DNA of 64,000 bases from Actinomycetes bacterium (GCA_023460935.1 JAEWOI010000044.1:106714-170713); one strand, 5' to 3'; shown: positions 26,039-33,978, counted from the first letter of the stretch. Numbers and translations are program-made. Notes: generated by a model from the letters alone, not told the origin.

Positions 26039-26424
26039 AGCGCGCAGGCATCCTCAACGCGGAGCTCAGCCGACGCCTCGCGCTGCTGGGCCACACCGAC
26101 ACCGTCGTGGTGGCCGACTGCGGGCTGCCGCAGCCGCCCGGAGTCCCGGTGGTCGACCTGGCGGTGGTCTTCGGCGTGCCGACGTTCGAGCAGGTGCTGC
26201 GAGCGCTGGCTGCGGAGCTGGTGGTGGAGTCGACGGTGGTCGCAGCGGAAGCCGCCAGGCGCAACCCGGACGTGGTGCGGTTGGTGGAGTCACTGTTCGG
26301 CGGCGCCGAGCGGGTGGCGCACGAGCAGTTCAAGCAGCTCACGGCTGGCGCGCGGCTGCTGGTGCGCACCGGGGAGGCCTCGCCCTATGCGAACGTCGTG
26401 CTCCGTTGCGGGGTGCCGTTCTAG
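26035..26424 (+). CDS. rbsD: D-ribose pyranase
   Basis: 129 aa, ATGA overlap with rbsK. RbsD features are complete: MKRAGILNAELSRRLALLGHTD, VVADCGLPQP, ELVVES and GEASPYANVVLRCGV at the C-terminus. It interconverts the pyranose and furanose forms of ribose so that ribokinase can act. This supports a ribose-like substrate for the operon. Confidence 0.95.
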   Translation: MKRAGILNAELSRRLALLGHTDTVVVADCGLPQPPGVPVVDLAVVFGVPTFEQVLRALAAELVVESTVVAAEAARRNPDVVRLVESLFGGAERVAHEQFKQLTAGARLLVRTGEASPYANVVLRCGVPF

Positions 26425-26485
26425 CTGACCGGGCCCGGCTGGCGCGGCTGGGTAGGGTCGGGGTCCGTCCCTCGGAAGGTGCAAG

Positions 26486-27253
26486 ATGCAGGACAGCTGG
26501 CAGGCCATCGACCTGACGCTGGCCGACGGCACCGGCGTCTCGGCCTTCGACAGTGGCGGCCCGCGGGCCCGTCCAGCCGTGGTCCTGTTGCACGGCATCG
26601 GTATGAGCCACCTGACCTGGGCGGAGCTGCAACCGCGGCTGGCCGGAGCTGCGCGGGTGGTCTCGCTCGACCTGCCGGGATTCGGGCGCACCCGCAAGCC
26701 CGACCGGCCCTTCGCCGTCGCGGACTTCGCCGCGGCGGCCAACGAGGCGCTCGGCCTGATCGGGGTGGGCCCGCGCGTGCTGGTGGGACATTCGATGGGC
26801 GCCCAGTTCGCGGTGGAGTGTGCTGCACAGCAGCCCGCGCTCGCCGCCGGCCTGGTGCTGGTCGGGCCGGTGGTGAACGACGAGCGCCGCAGTGTCCGGG
26901 AGCAGTCGCTCGACCTGGGCCTGGACACGCTGCGGGAGCCGCCCGGGGTGAACGCCAGGGTGCTGACCGACTACTTCCGCGGTGGCGTGGGCTGGTACCT
27001 GAGCACCCTGCGCGCGATGCTGGCCTACCCGATCGAGCGGCGGATCGCCACCGTTCCGTGCCCGGTGGTGGTGCTGCGTGGCGAACTCGACCCGATCGCA
27101 CCCCTGCCCTGGTGCCTGCGCCTGGCCGGCAGAGCACCCGCACCCTCGACCGTGGTCACCGTGCCGGCCAGGGCCCACGTGATCCCGCTGACCGCCCCCG
27201 AATCCGTAGCGCGCGCAGCGCTGTCCCTGGGCCCGCCGCGAGCCGAAAGCTGA
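26486..27253 (+). CDS. Alpha/beta-fold hydrolase
   Basis: 255 aa, ATG 26486 after GGAAGG. The alpha/beta hydrolase order is clear: oxyanion region LLHGIGMSHLTW, nucleophile elbow VGHSMGAQF, acid in LRGELDPIAP and a His in PARAHVIPLTAPE. Substrate unknown. It stands alone between the sugar operon and the AGE epimerase gene. Confidence 0.85.
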   Translation: MQDSWQAIDLTLADGTGVSAFDSGGPRARPAVVLLHGIGMSHLTWAELQPRLAGAARVVSLDLPGFGRTRKPDRPFAVADFAAAANEALGLIGVGPRVLVGHSMGAQFAVECAAQQPALAAGLVLVGPVVNDERRSVREQSLDLGLDTLREPPGVNARVLTDYFRGGVGWYLSTLRAMLAYPIERRIATVPCPVVVLRGELDPIAPLPWCLRLAGRAPAPSTVVTVPARAHVIPLTAPESVARAALSLGPPRAES

Positions 27254-27275
27254 TAGCACAACCCGTCCGGTGTCG

Positions 27276-27305
27276 TTGACAGCTGTCTTTACAGATCCCT
27301 AGTCT
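27276..27305 (+). promoter_or_regulatory. Promoter of the AGE epimerase gene with overlapping palindrome
   Basis: TTGACA at 27276-27281, 18-bp spacer, TAGTCT at 27300-27305. The palindrome GACAGCTGTC (27278-27287) overlaps the -35 box, a typical repressor position; CTGT-CTTT-ACAG follows directly. Confidence 0.55.
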
Positions 27306-27345
27306 CCTAGACATCCACAGCGTTGCCCTCAGATAGAAGGTACAG

Positions 27346-28593
27346 ATGCCGCTCGGCCCCCTCAGCCCCCACGCCAGGTGGCTCGAGTCCGAAACCGACC
27401 GCCTGCTCCACTTCGCCCAGGGGTCCCGCCTGCGTGACGGGGGCTTCGGGATGCTGGACGACGACGGCAACGTCGACCCCGCCGCGCCGGTGGACCTGCT
27501 GATCACGTGCCGCATGACCCACGTGTTCGCTCTCGGCAGCCTGCTCGGACGGGCCGGCGGCGGCCTGCTGTGCGACCACGGGATCCACGCCCTGCAGCAC
27601 ATCTTCAAGGACCACGTGAACGGGGGCTGGCTGCGCGAGAAGGGCGCGACGGCCGCTGACGCCGCCGGCAGCAGGAAGGAGGCGTACGCGCATGCCTTCG
27701 TGCTCCTGGCCGCAGCCAGCGCAACCGCCGCCGGACGCCCCCGCGGCCGCGAGCTCCTCGACGATGCCGTCGCGGTGATCGAGAAGTACTTCTGGAGCGA
27801 GGATGAGGGCAGGTCGCTGGAGTCCTGGGACGCGGCCTTCACCACGACCGAGGACTATCGCGGCGCCAACTCCAACATGCACAGCGTCGAGGCCTACCTC
27901 GCGGCTGCCAGCGCCACTGGTGACCAGGTGTGGGTGCAGCGCGCGCTGCGCATCTCCGACTGGCTGATCAACCGCGTCGCCAGGGCCAACCACTGGCGGA
28001 TCGTCGAGCACTACTCCGGTGCCGGCGAGGAGGACCGTGAGTACAACGCGGACGACAAGGCGCACCAGTACCGCCCGTACGGGGCGACCATCGGCCACGC
28101 CTTCGAGTGGGCGCGCCTCCTGCTGCACCTGCGGGCCGAGCTCGGCACGCTGGCCCCGGGCTGGCTGCTCGAAGCTGCGGTGGAGCTGTACGCGAATGCT
28201 TGGGCGGAAGGCTGGACCGGGGACGGGTTCGTCTACACCACCGACTGGTCCGGCCGGCCGGTCGTGCCGGCAAGGCTGCACTGGGTGATCGCCGAGGCGA
28301 TCGGGGCCTCGGCTGCGCTGGCCGCCGCCACGGGGGAGGCCTGGTACGCGCACCAGTACCAGCTGCTCTGGGACCACGCGGCCGTCCACTTCCTCGACCT
28401 CGAACGGGGGTCCTGGCACCACGAGCTCGACGAAGCCAACCAGCCGAGCGCGTCGGTGTGGTCGGGCAAGCCGGACATCTACCACGCCCTGCAGACCACC
28501 CTGATCCCGCGCCTTCCACTCGCGCCGGCACTCGCTTTCGCCCTTGCCGCCGGCCAGTTGGACGTCCCGGGCGTCGGCCACCTCGGCTACTAG
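27346..28593 (+). CDS. AGE-family epimerase/isomerase (N-acylglucosamine 2-epimerase fold)
   Basis: 415 aa. An alpha/alpha-toroid enzyme of the AGE/YihS type: TCRMTHVFALG, HGGWLREKG-like NGGWLREKG, NSNMHSVEAYLAAA, the catalytic-His region YRPYGATIGHAFEWARLL and a second His in PDIYHALQTTLIPR. Members interconvert aldoses and ketoses (mannose-fructose, sulfoquinovose-sulfofructose) or epimerise at C2. It lies next to the heptose operon and its AraR-like regulator, but the sugar cannot be read from the sequence. Confidence 0.88.
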   Translation: MPLGPLSPHARWLESETDRLLHFAQGSRLRDGGFGMLDDDGNVDPAAPVDLLITCRMTHVFALGSLLGRAGGGLLCDHGIHALQHIFKDHVNGGWLREKGATAADAAGSRKEAYAHAFVLLAAASATAAGRPRGRELLDDAVAVIEKYFWSEDEGRSLESWDAAFTTTEDYRGANSNMHSVEAYLAAASATGDQVWVQRALRISDWLINRVARANHWRIVEHYSGAGEEDREYNADDKAHQYRPYGATIGHAFEWARLLLHLRAELGTLAPGWLLEAAVELYANAWAEGWTGDGFVYTTDWSGRPVVPARLHWVIAEAIGASAALAAATGEAWYAHQYQLLWDHAAVHFLDLERGSWHHELDEANQPSASVWSGKPDIYHALQTTLIPRLPLAPALAFALAAGQLDVPGVGHLGY

Positions 28594-28609
28594 GCCGGCG
28601 GCCCGGCGC

Positions 28610-29698
28610 TCAGGAGTCGGCTCGCGTGGAGTCCCGTACCTGCAGCCGCCCGGCGTGCAGGAGTTGGGCTGCAGGGAGATCCGGCTCCTCGATCCGCCGC
28701 AGCAGGCGATGCAGGGCCGCCTCGGCGATCCGGTCGAACGGCTGCGCGACCGTGGTGAGCGCTACCGGCAGGAGCCGGGAGTAGACGACGTCGTCGAAGC
28801 CGGCCACGGCCAAATCCGTCGGCACCCGCTGGCCCAGCCGGTTGAGGGTCTGGATCAGCAGGGCGGCAGTCCGGTCGTTGGCGCAGATCACGGCGCGTGG
28901 ACCGTGCTCGGCGAGGACCGCGGACACCCACGCCTGATCGGTCGGGTCGCCGCTGACGTGCCATTCGCCGCTCACCTGGACCCCGCCGCGGCCCAACGCC
29001 CATCTGCAGCCTGCGCTGCGCAGGTCGGTGGTGGCGGGATGGTTCGGGTAGGAAAGGAAGATCGCCTCGTGGAAGCCGCGCTCCAGCAGGTGCCGGCCCA
29101 CCTCTGCGCCGGCGCGCACGTCGTCCATCCCGACGACGTCGAAACCGCTCCGCCCCGGGAACTCCACCACGTCACGGTCGAGCAGCACCACCGGCACCCC
29201 GGCGGCCCTGAACTGCTCGCAGACCAGCTGGTTCTCCCGCTCCCGGTCGGTGACGTTCTCGAGCGGGGCGAACAGGACGCCGTCCACGCCGCGCTCGAGC
29301 ATCCACTGCGCCTGGGCTGCGACCGCCGCGATGTCGTCCTTGGGGCTCTCCTGTGGCCCGACCACGACCGTGACCCCCGCCGCGGAGGCTGACCGCCCGA
29401 CGTGGCGGGCGATGGGGTCCCACACTTCGGTGGCGCCCAGACCGGCGAGGATCACCCCTACCGTCCGCGCCGGTCGGCGACCGCCCGGCTCAGTGCCCAG
29501 CACGAACGTTCCCGAGCCGACCCTGCGTTCGACCAGCCCGGCGGTGTGCAGCTCGCGCAGCGCCCTCGCGGCCGTTGGCCTGGAGACGCCGAACCGCACC
29601 ACCAGCTCGTTCTCGCTGGCGAACCGGTCGCCGGGTTCCATCCGCGCCACCTGTTCGCGCAACTGCTGGACGATCTGCGCGTATTTCGGCTTCGCCAC
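28610..29698 (-). CDS. AraR-like repressor (GntR head, LacI-type sensor domain)
   Basis: 362 aa from a GTG at 29698. The first 70 residues are a GntR winged helix (PKYAQIVQQLREQVA, ENELVVRFGVSRPTAARALRELHTAG, VERRVGSGTFVLG); the rest is a LacI/ribose-binding-like sensor (VGVILAGLG, GVDGVLFAPLEN, VVLLDRDV, CANDRTAALLIQTLNRLG, LAVAGFDDVVYSRLLP). This is the arrangement of AraR. It faces the heptose operon with a palindrome between them and converges on the AGE epimerase gene, so both could be its targets, responding to a free sugar or sugar phosphate. Confidence 0.9.
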   Translation of the reverse strand: MAKPKYAQIVQQLREQVARMEPGDRFASENELVVRFGVSRPTAARALRELHTAGLVERRVGSGTFVLGTEPGGRRPARTVGVILAGLGATEVWDPIARHVGRSASAAGVTVVVGPQESPKDDIAAVAAQAQWMLERGVDGVLFAPLENVTDRERENQLVCEQFRAAGVPVVLLDRDVVEFPGRSGFDVVGMDDVRAGAEVGRHLLERGFHEAIFLSYPNHPATTDLRSAGCRWALGRGGVQVSGEWHVSGDPTDQAWVSAVLAEHGPRAVICANDRTAALLIQTLNRLGQRVPTDLAVAGFDDVVYSRLLPVALTTVAQPFDRIAEAALHRLLRRIEEPDLPAAQLLHAGRLQVRDSTRADS

Positions 29699-29703
29699 GG
29701 CAC

Positions 29704-29715
29704 TTGTTATATCAA
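29704..29715. promoter_or_regulatory. Putative AraR-like operator
   Basis: TTGTTATATCAA, a 12-bp near-palindrome (one mismatched pair), lies 6 bp from the regulator start and about 100 bp before the heptose operon start. AraR-type sites share the TTG...CAA form with an AT-rich centre. This is the most AT-rich spot for several kilobases. Confidence 0.55.
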
Positions 29716-29815
29716 CTTTGGGTGAAGATGCCAAGACAACATGGCCGTCAACGACGTAGCCTCTAGCCCAGTCAACGGTTGGCCGCGGTCGTCGCGGCTC
29801 CACGAGAGGGTGTAC

Positions 29816-31756
29816 GTGAACTCGCTTGAACCAGGGGGGCTGGCGTACCTTCCCGCCGCGTCCGGGCTCCGGGTCACCGTGGTGGGCGACTTCTCGATCG
29901 ACGCGTACTGGCAGCTCCGGCAGGACACCATCCAGGTGTCGGTGGAGACCGGGCTGCCGGTCCGCGAGGTGCAGACCCAGCGCTACGGGCTGGGCGCCGC
30001 CGGCAACGTGCTGCGCGTGCTGCACGCGTTGGGCGTCCGGGACCTGCGGGTGGTCGGGGTCTGCGGACGGGACCCGTTCGGCGTGCGGTTGCTCGCCGAG
30101 CTCGACGACCTGGGCGTCGACCGGAGCGGGCTCCAGGTGCTCGGCGACGGCTGGCAGACCCTGGTCTACGCCAAGCCGTACGTCGGGGCAGCTGAGGAGT
30201 CCCGAATCGACTTCGGCACCAGCGACGACCTGCCGGCAGCGGGCCTGGCCGCCCTCCTCGAAGCGCTGGACCGCGCAGTGGCCGACTCCGACGCCGTGAT
30301 CATCAACCAGCAGGTGCGCACCGGGCTGTTCGCCCCGGAAGTCGTGGCCCGGATCGCCGAACTGGCGGCGGGCCACCCCGGAGTCGTGTTCGTCGCCGAC
30401 TCCCGCGACCTCGACCTCGCCCTGCCCGGCATCGTCGCGAAGCTGAACTGCCGCGAGGCCGCCGGTCTCGTGGGTGAGGAGCCCACGGAGGAACTGGACG
30501 ACGAGCGCGCGGCCGGGATCGCCCTCCAGGTGGCCGGCCGCACGTCCCGCCCGGTGTACCTGACCCGGGGCGAACTCGGTGTCCTGGTGGCGCACGGCGA
30601 CCAGGTGCACCACGTGCTGCCCGTCGACGCCGGAGCGAGGGTCGACCCGGTGGGTGCCGGCGACGCGGTGACGGCAACGGTCGCCGCGATGCTCGCCGCC
30701 GGCGCGCCGCCGGCGGTTGCCGGAGAGCTGGCGAACCTGGCCGCGGCCGTCACCGTGAGGCAACTGCGCTCGACCGGGGCCGACCAGGTGACGCCGGAGG
30801 CCATTGGCCAGGCTGCGGGCTGGAACCGCGTCCATGCGCCGTTGCTGGCTGCCGACGCCACCCGCGCCCGACTCCTGCCCGGGACGGCCTTCGAGGTGGT
30901 GGAGCCGGCGGCGCTCGGGATCCGGCGGGAGCTGCGGCACGCCATCTTCGACCACGACGGCACCCTTTCCACCCTCCGTGAGGGCTGGGAGGACGTGATG
31001 GCGCCGATGATGCTGAAGGCGATCCTCGGGCCGGCCTACGGCAGGACGTCGCCGGCCGTGGTGGACGAGTGGCGCGACCGCATCGCGGAGTTCATCGACC
31101 GCACCACCGGCATCCAGACCCTGGTGCAGATGCAGGGACTGGTCGAGCTGGTGCACGAGGCGGGCTTCGTTGCGCCGTCCGAAGTGCTCGACCACCACGG
31201 GTACAAGCAGGTCTACAACGACCTGTTGCTCGCGCAGGTGCGGTCGCGCGTCGCCGACCTCGAGGCCGGCCGGCTGGCCCCGGAGGACTTCCACATCAAG
31301 AACTCGATCCCGCTGCTGCGCGCGCTGCGCGCGGCGGGAATGACGCTCCATCTCGCCAGTGGCACGGACGAGGCCGACGTGGTGGCGGAGGCCAATGTGC
31401 TCGGCTTCGGCGAGTACTTCGCCGACCGGATCTACGGCTCGATCGGTGACGTGACCCACGAGGCCAAGCGCGTCGTGCTCGAGCGCATCGTGCAGGACAA
31501 CCACCTGTCCGGGGCCGAGATCGTCACCTTCGGCGACGGCCCGGTCGAGATGGGCGAGACCAGCAAGCGCGGCGGCCTGGCCGTCGGGGTGTGCAGCGAC
31601 GAGCTGCGGCGCCACGGCTTCAACCCTGCCAAGCGCCGGCGGCTGGTCCGCGGCGGTGCCCACCTGCTCGTCGGCGACTACAGCGACCTGCCCCGGCTCC
31701 TGGAAGCTCTCGGGCTGCCGGCGAACCCGACCCGAATGGAACCCCAACATGGCTGA
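29816..31756 (+). CDS. Heptokinase (RfaE1/HldE-N type) fused to a HAD phosphatase
   Basis: 646 aa from a GTG at 29816 with GAGAGG six bases upstream; an ATG at 29741 lacks a ribosome site. Residues 1-345 are a PfkB kinase closest in style to the HldE kinase half (VVGDFSIDAYW, YGLGAAGNVLRVL, GAGD at 280-283). After a linker, residues 370-640 form a HAD phosphatase with DHDGT at 379-383, ASGTDEADV (motif II), HEAKR (motif III) and FGDGPVEMGE (motif IV). The likely steps are heptose-7-P to 1,7-bisphosphate, then removal of the 7-phosphate. The HAD half is not GmhB-like. The operon supplies the remaining ADP-heptose steps. Confidence 0.88.
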   Translation: MNSLEPGGLAYLPAASGLRVTVVGDFSIDAYWQLRQDTIQVSVETGLPVREVQTQRYGLGAAGNVLRVLHALGVRDLRVVGVCGRDPFGVRLLAELDDLGVDRSGLQVLGDGWQTLVYAKPYVGAAEESRIDFGTSDDLPAAGLAALLEALDRAVADSDAVIINQQVRTGLFAPEVVARIAELAAGHPGVVFVADSRDLDLALPGIVAKLNCREAAGLVGEEPTEELDDERAAGIALQVAGRTSRPVYLTRGELGVLVAHGDQVHHVLPVDAGARVDPVGAGDAVTATVAAMLAAGAPPAVAGELANLAAAVTVRQLRSTGADQVTPEAIGQAAGWNRVHAPLLAADATRARLLPGTAFEVVEPAALGIRRELRHAIFDHDGTLSTLREGWEDVMAPMMLKAILGPAYGRTSPAVVDEWRDRIAEFIDRTTGIQTLVQMQGLVELVHEAGFVAPSEVLDHHGYKQVYNDLLLAQVRSRVADLEAGRLAPEDFHIKNSIPLLRALRAAGMTLHLASGTDEADVVAEANVLGFGEYFADRIYGSIGDVTHEAKRVVLERIVQDNHLSGAEIVTFGDGPVEMGETSKRGGLAVGVCSDELRRHGFNPAKRRRLVRGGAHLLVGDYSDLPRLLEALGLPANPTRMEPQHG

Positions 31757-32243
31757 ACCACGCGAACCTGTCCCGGTGGAGGTGGTCCGCGCGGTGCGGG
31801 ACCAGATGGCCGGTGACGGCCGGAAGCTGGTCTTCACCAACGGCTGCTTCGACATCCTGCACCCCGGTCACGTCCGTTACCTGCAGTTCGCGCGCGACCA
31901 GGGCGACGCCTTGGTGGTCGGCCTCAACACCGATGCCTCCGTCCGGCGCGGGAAGGGGCCCAAGCGGCCGATCAACTCCGAGCAGGACCGCGCCGAGGTG
32001 CTCCTCGGCCTGCGTTCGGTCGACTACGTCGTCCTGTTCGACGACGACGAGCCGGCCGGGCTGATCGCCCAACTCCTGCCGCAGGTACTGGTCAAGGGGC
32101 GGGACTGGGCGCACTACGTGAGTGGCCGGGAGGTGGTGGAGGCCAACGGCGGCGAGGTGGTGCTCGCCGACCTCGTCGAGGGCCGTTCCACCACCAGCAC
32201 CATCGCACGGGTGCTCGACGCCTACGGGAGCGGCGATGAGTGA
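31749..32243 (+). CDS. rfaE2: RfaE2-type heptose-1-phosphate adenylyltransferase
   Basis: 164 aa from ATG 31749, overlapping the previous gene by 8 bp. The cytidylyltransferase-like fold shows TNGCFDILHPGHVRYL (HxGH), the nucleotide-binding KGRDW and the GRSTTSTI signature found in the HldE C-terminal half. It would transfer AMP from ATP to heptose-1-phosphate, giving ADP-heptose. In E. coli this domain is fused to the kinase; here it is separate and the kinase carries the phosphatase instead. Confidence 0.92.
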   Translation: MAEPREPVPVEVVRAVRDQMAGDGRKLVFTNGCFDILHPGHVRYLQFARDQGDALVVGLNTDASVRRGKGPKRPINSEQDRAEVLLGLRSVDYVVLFDDDEPAGLIAQLLPQVLVKGRDWAHYVSGREVVEANGGEVVLADLVEGRSTTSTIARVLDAYGSGDE

Positions 32244-33207
32244 GCGGTTCGTGGTCACCGGCGCGGCCGGGTTCATCGGACGCAACGTCGTCGCAGCCCT
32301 GAACGCCCGCGGGCTCACCGACCTGGTGCTCGTGGACGACCTGGGCACTGGCGACAAGTGGCGCAACCTGGTGGGCCTCGACTTCGACCGGCTGATCCCC
32401 GTGGCCGAACTGATGGACTTCCTCAACTCGGCAGAGGGGGCGGGAGTCAGCGGGGTCGTCCACCTCGGTGCGTGCAGCGCCACCACCGAGCGGGACGCCG
32501 ACTACCTGGCCCGGAACAACTACCGGTACTCGGTCGAGCTCGCCGAGTGGTGCCTGGCGCACGACGTGCGGCTGGTGTACGCGTCCAGCGCAGCCACCTA
32601 CGGCGACGGCTCGCAGGGCTACAGCGACGAGGACGAGGTCACCCCGACCCTCGAGCCACTGAACATGTACGGGTTCTCCAAGCACCTGTTCGACCTCTGG
32701 GCGTTGCGGCACGGACACCTCGATCGCCTGGTGGGCCTGAAGTTCTTCAACGTCTACGGGCCGTACGAGGAGCACAAGGGCGACATGCGCTCGCTCGTCT
32801 CCAAGGCCTATGTCGAGGTGCGCGACTCCGGCAGGATGCGGCTGTTCAGGTCCTACTCCGACGAGTACGCCGACGGGGAGCAGAAGCGGGACTTCATCTA
32901 CGTGGACGACGCGGTGGACGTCGTTCTGTACTTCCTGCTGGACACCACCGTCGGCGGGCTCTACAACTGCGGCACCTCGCGGGCCACCACCTGGCTGGAG
33001 CTGGCCGGGGCCCTGTTCGCCGTGCTCGGGATGGAGCCGGACGTCGAGTTCGTGGAGATGCCGGAGAGCATCCGCGACCGGTACCAGTACTTCACCCAGG
33101 CCGACGGGGCGAAGCTGCGCAGGGCCGGCTACACCGGCGAGTTCCGTGACGTCGGCGCGGGCGTGAAGGAGTACGTCGAGACCTACCTGAGGAAGGTGCT
33201 GGGATGA
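32236..33207 (+). CDS. hldD: ADP-L-glycero-D-manno-heptose 6-epimerase
   Basis: 323 aa from ATG 32236, 8-bp overlap. The NAD(P) fold starts at VVTGAAGFIGRNVV; SSAATYG and the catalytic YGFSK (YxxxK) are present. Several long stretches follow E. coli HldD: GACSATTERDADY, FFNVYGPYEEHKGDM, KRDFIYVDDAVDV and RYQYFTQAD. This residue-level agreement distinguishes it from generic UDP-sugar epimerases. It converts ADP-D-glycero- to ADP-L-glycero-D-manno-heptose. Confidence 0.92.
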   Translation: MSERFVVTGAAGFIGRNVVAALNARGLTDLVLVDDLGTGDKWRNLVGLDFDRLIPVAELMDFLNSAEGAGVSGVVHLGACSATTERDADYLARNNYRYSVELAEWCLAHDVRLVYASSAATYGDGSQGYSDEDEVTPTLEPLNMYGFSKHLFDLWALRHGHLDRLVGLKFFNVYGPYEEHKGDMRSLVSKAYVEVRDSGRMRLFRSYSDEYADGEQKRDFIYVDDAVDVVLYFLLDTTVGGLYNCGTSRATTWLELAGALFAVLGMEPDVEFVEMPESIRDRYQYFTQADGAKLRRAGYTGEFRDVGAGVKEYVETYLRKVLG

Positions 33208-33797
33208 GCGGGCTGCCGGCCTGGGCTGTCGAGCAGACCCGGGCCCACTTCGCAACGGGTGAGCGGTTCGAGCAGGAGGTGCTCGAAGCGGTGCTGGCCG
33301 CGGCCGCGATGATGCAGGCCCGGCTGGAGGCCGGCGGCACGGTCTACACCTTCGGCAACGGCGGCAGCGCAGCCGACGCGCAGCACTTCACCGGCGAGCT
33401 GATCGGGCACTACAAGCGGGACCGCCGCCCGCTGCGCGCCGTGACCCTCACCACGGACGCCACCGTGCTGAGCTGCATCGCCAACGACTACAGCTACACC
33501 GACGTCTTCTCCCGCCAGGTCGAAGCCCTCGCCGGACCCCAGGACGTGGTCGCGGCCTTCTCGACCAGCGGGAACTCGCCGAGCATCGTCGAGGGGCTGC
33601 GCGCCGCCAGGAGGGCCGGCGCCACCACCGTGCTGTTCGGGGGCGGGAGTGGCGGACAGGCCCTGGAGCTGGCCGACCACGCCCTGCTCGCCCCGGACAC
33701 CGCCACGGCACGCATCCAGGAGATCCACACCCTGATGCTGCACCTGATCAGCGAGCACCTGGACGCCTGGGCCGCGCAGGAGGCGCCCTCGGCCTGA
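33204..33797 (+). CDS. gmhA: Sedoheptulose-7-phosphate isomerase (GmhA, SIS domain)
   Basis: 197 aa, ATGA overlap with hldD. GmhA signatures: FGNGGSAADAQHFTGEL, the phosphate-binding STSGNSPSIVEGL, and QEIHTLMLHLISEHL that holds the Gln and His of the active/metal site. It turns sedoheptulose-7-phosphate, from the pentose phosphate pathway, into manno-heptose-7-phosphate, the first step of ADP-heptose synthesis. It ends the operon; a perfect palindrome follows 43 bp later. Confidence 0.92.
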   Translation: MSGLPAWAVEQTRAHFATGERFEQEVLEAVLAAAAMMQARLEAGGTVYTFGNGGSAADAQHFTGELIGHYKRDRRPLRAVTLTTDATVLSCIANDYSYTDVFSRQVEALAGPQDVVAAFSTSGNSPSIVEGLRAARRAGATTVLFGGGSGGQALELADHALLAPDTATARIQEIHTLMLHLISEHLDAWAAQEAPSA

Positions 33798-33840
33798 CCC
33801 GCTCCGGACCGCCGCACCAGCCGTCCCGCCGGACCCGCCA

Positions 33841-33908
33841 CAGACGCCCCCGAAACTCACGTTCGCCCCCGAAATTTCGGGGGCGAACGTGAGTTTCGGG
33901 GGCGTCTG
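33841..33908. repeat. Perfect 68-bp palindrome, dispersed element
   Basis: Two uninterrupted 34-base arms (33841-33874 and 33875-33908), beginning CAGACGCCCCCGAAACTCAC, with no loop. It lies between the convergent gmhA operon and tRNA-Pro and could terminate gmhA transcription. The first 31 bases of the arm recur at 63875-63905, so it is a repeated element rather than a unique terminator. Confidence 0.9.
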
Positions 33909-33929
33909 CAGGGAAGGGGGCAGAAACGA

Positions 33930-33976
33930 GGAAGCCGCTCCGACTCGGAGTATTCCTCCTAGCCAGAGCGGCTTCC
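33930..33976 (-). terminator. Terminator of tRNA-Pro
   Basis: Inverted repeat GGAAGCCGCTC (33930-33940) with 33966-33976, lying directly 3' of the tRNA on its strand and followed there by TCGTTTC. The loop holds a smaller GGAG/CTCC pairing. Confidence 0.7.
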
Positions 33977-33978
33977 CG

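Noticed and set aside
28610..31855. 1081-codon minus-strand frame extending the AraR-like gene through the kinase gene
   Set aside because: Only the part below 29698 shows a GntR/LacI layout; the rest is antisense to the heptokinase fusion.
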